Part shown: positions 63,248-64,000 of the stretch, in pieces
Position numbering within the stretch: position 1 is the stretch's first letter
Layout: each line of letters opens with the position of its first letter
Assembly (NCBI RefSeq): GCF_002094855.1
Contig: NZ_ARYN01000006.1
Span: 124,001-188,000, forward strand
Source: Zunongwangia atlantica 22II14-10F7
Lineage (GTDB): Bacteria; Bacteroidota; Bacteroidia; Flavobacteriales; Flavobacteriaceae
Length of the DNA: 64,000 nt
Direction: 5' to 3'
Notes under the pieces: model-generated
Database searches by the model: none
The model's input: only the letters and a program-made list of their open reading frames with translations
Told to the model about the DNA's origin: nothing
Made by a program: the position numbers and the translations under genes

Positions 63248-64000
63248 ATGCAGCTGGATCTTCAGGAAGTACCAAGAGTTAAAGGAATTTCTAAAGAGGA
63301 ATTTCAGAGGGAATTTTTTATTCCGCAGCGACCGGTAGTTTTTGAAGATCTTGCTAAAAACTGGCCGGCTTATCAAAATTGGAGTTTTGATTATTTTAAA
63401 GAGAAAGCCGGTGATGTTGTAGTGCCACTTTATGATAGTACTCCGGCAAAAGGGAGGCAAAATTCTCATGGTGCTGCCATGAAATTACCAATTAAAGAAT
63501 ATTTTGATATCCTTGAAAAAGGACCTTCAGATTTAAGAATGTTCTTTTTTAATCTTCTGCAAAACTGTCCAGAGCTTTTAAATGATATAGAATATCCAGA
63601 TTTAGGGGTAAAATTCTTTAAAAAACTGCCGGTTTTATTTGTAGGAGGTGAGGGGTCTAGTGTCGTGATGCATTACGATATGGATCTAGCAAATAATTTT
63701 CATTTTAATTTTGCTGGCAAAAAGCGTGTATTGCTATATCCACCAGATCAAACAAAGTATCTGTATAAAGTTCCGCACTCTATTGTGAGCATGGAAATTA
63801 TAAATATGGATAATCCAGATTTTAAAACCTATCCTGCGCTCGCAAAAGCCAAAGGTTTTGAAGCAAATCTTGGTCACGGGGAAGGTTTATTTATGCCAAG
63901 TAAATGGTGGCATTTTATAAAATATGAAACTGCCAGTTTATCACTTACATTAAGATCGTTTCCCAGGTCACCGGGAAAGGTGTTGGAGGTTTTAAATAAT
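63248..64000 (+). CDS. Cupin_8/JmjC-type Fe(II)/2-oxoglutarate dioxygenase (cut by window edge)
   Basis: I translated the frame by hand; 251 residues are visible and the end lies beyond the window. The protein has the cupin_8 pattern of FIH-like oxygenases: QRPVVFEDLAKNWPAYQNW near the start, the iron ligands HYD (His142, Asp144) in VVMHYDMDLANNF, a Lys/Arg strand GKKRVLLYPPDQ, and the distal His222 in PSKWWHFIKYE. These enzymes hydroxylate protein, tRNA or small-molecule substrates. The gene starts 8 bases after bioB, so it is likely co-transcribed. Its substrate is unknown. Confidence 0.85.
   Translation, partial: MQLDLQEVPRVKGISKEEFQREFFIPQRPVVFEDLAKNWPAYQNWSFDYFKEKAGDVVVPLYDSTPAKGRQNSHGAAMKLPIKEYFDILEKGPSDLRMFFFNLLQNCPELLNDIEYPDLGVKFFKKLPVLFVGGEGSSVVMHYDMDLANNFHFNFAGKKRVLLYPPDQTKYLYKVPHSIVSMEIINMDNPDFKTYPALAKAKGFEANLGHGEGLFMPSKWWHFIKYETASLSLTLRSFPRSPGKVLEVLNN

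Overview
The window is AT-rich DNA from a member of the Bacteroidetes, most likely the family Flavobacteriaceae (relatives such as Gramella, Zunongwangia or Salegentibacter; the genus is a guess). Supporting signs are a type IX secretion sorting domain protein with CARDB and GEVED domains, a DUF5686 outer-membrane protein, a DUF4270 lipoprotein, a PorT-like barrel, an exbB/exbD set with a four-helix protein between, atpD-atpC split from the other ATP synthase genes, no useful Shine-Dalgarno sequences, and about twenty Bacteroidetes-type -7 boxes (TAnnTTTG) just upstream of start codons. Most of the window is core chromosome. No insertion sequence, prophage, CRISPR array or plasmid gene was seen.

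Layout: 1-3427 (minus) is an efflux operon tetR-tolC-adaptor-RND pump with a likely TetR operator. 3564-8902 (plus) holds a polyprenyl diphosphate synthase and sucA-sucB. 8982-9595 (minus) has a 40-residue membrane protein and a retropepsin-like protease, divergent from tatD, an acyltransferase and a type I asparaginase (to 12620). tRNA-Ser(GGA) precedes exbB, a four-helix protein and two exbD genes (12849-15251), followed by a PorT-like barrel. 16136-27391 (minus) carries a PAP2-like membrane protein, rpoN, an RluA-type pseudouridine synthase with a 48-residue leader gene, asnS, an MMPL exporter, DUF5686, frr and pyrH. 27577-35469 (plus) has a zinc peptidase, the secreted type IX protein, a thioredoxin-DUF3738-like fusion, xth, an OmpA lipoprotein and an aldo/keto reductase.

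35502-41417 (minus) carries an M23 lipoprotein, radA, an esterase-fold protein whose nucleophile is Asp, a flippase-like protein, panD and panC. Divergent from panC lie a GT5-like half protein, DUF4270 and glmS, then atpD-atpC. 47959-51119 (minus) has an M61 peptidase and a regulator with two paralogous DUF2975 membrane proteins. 51357-57109 (plus) is a complete seven-gene Mrp antiporter operon. 57264-64000 (plus) is a biotin cluster bioF-DUF2007-bioD-bioA-ketoacyl synthase-bioB, ending in a truncated cupin_8/JmjC-type dioxygenase.

The least explained signals are non-coding. Seven-base-periodic tracts fill or flank the atpD/atpC and bioA/ketoacyl synthase spacers, two of them running directly into a start codon. 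A dispersed repeat of about 101 bp occurs as two full-length copies plus one deletion derivative, each abutting the 3' end of a gene. Three genes have the -7 box exactly 5 bases before the start codon, which predicts leaderless mRNAs. Among proteins, the candidates are the Ser-to-Asp esterase, the GT5 half-protein without the ADP-glucose motif, the acyltransferase with H-x5-D in place of H-x4-D, and the ketoacyl synthase and DUF2007 genes built into the biotin cluster.
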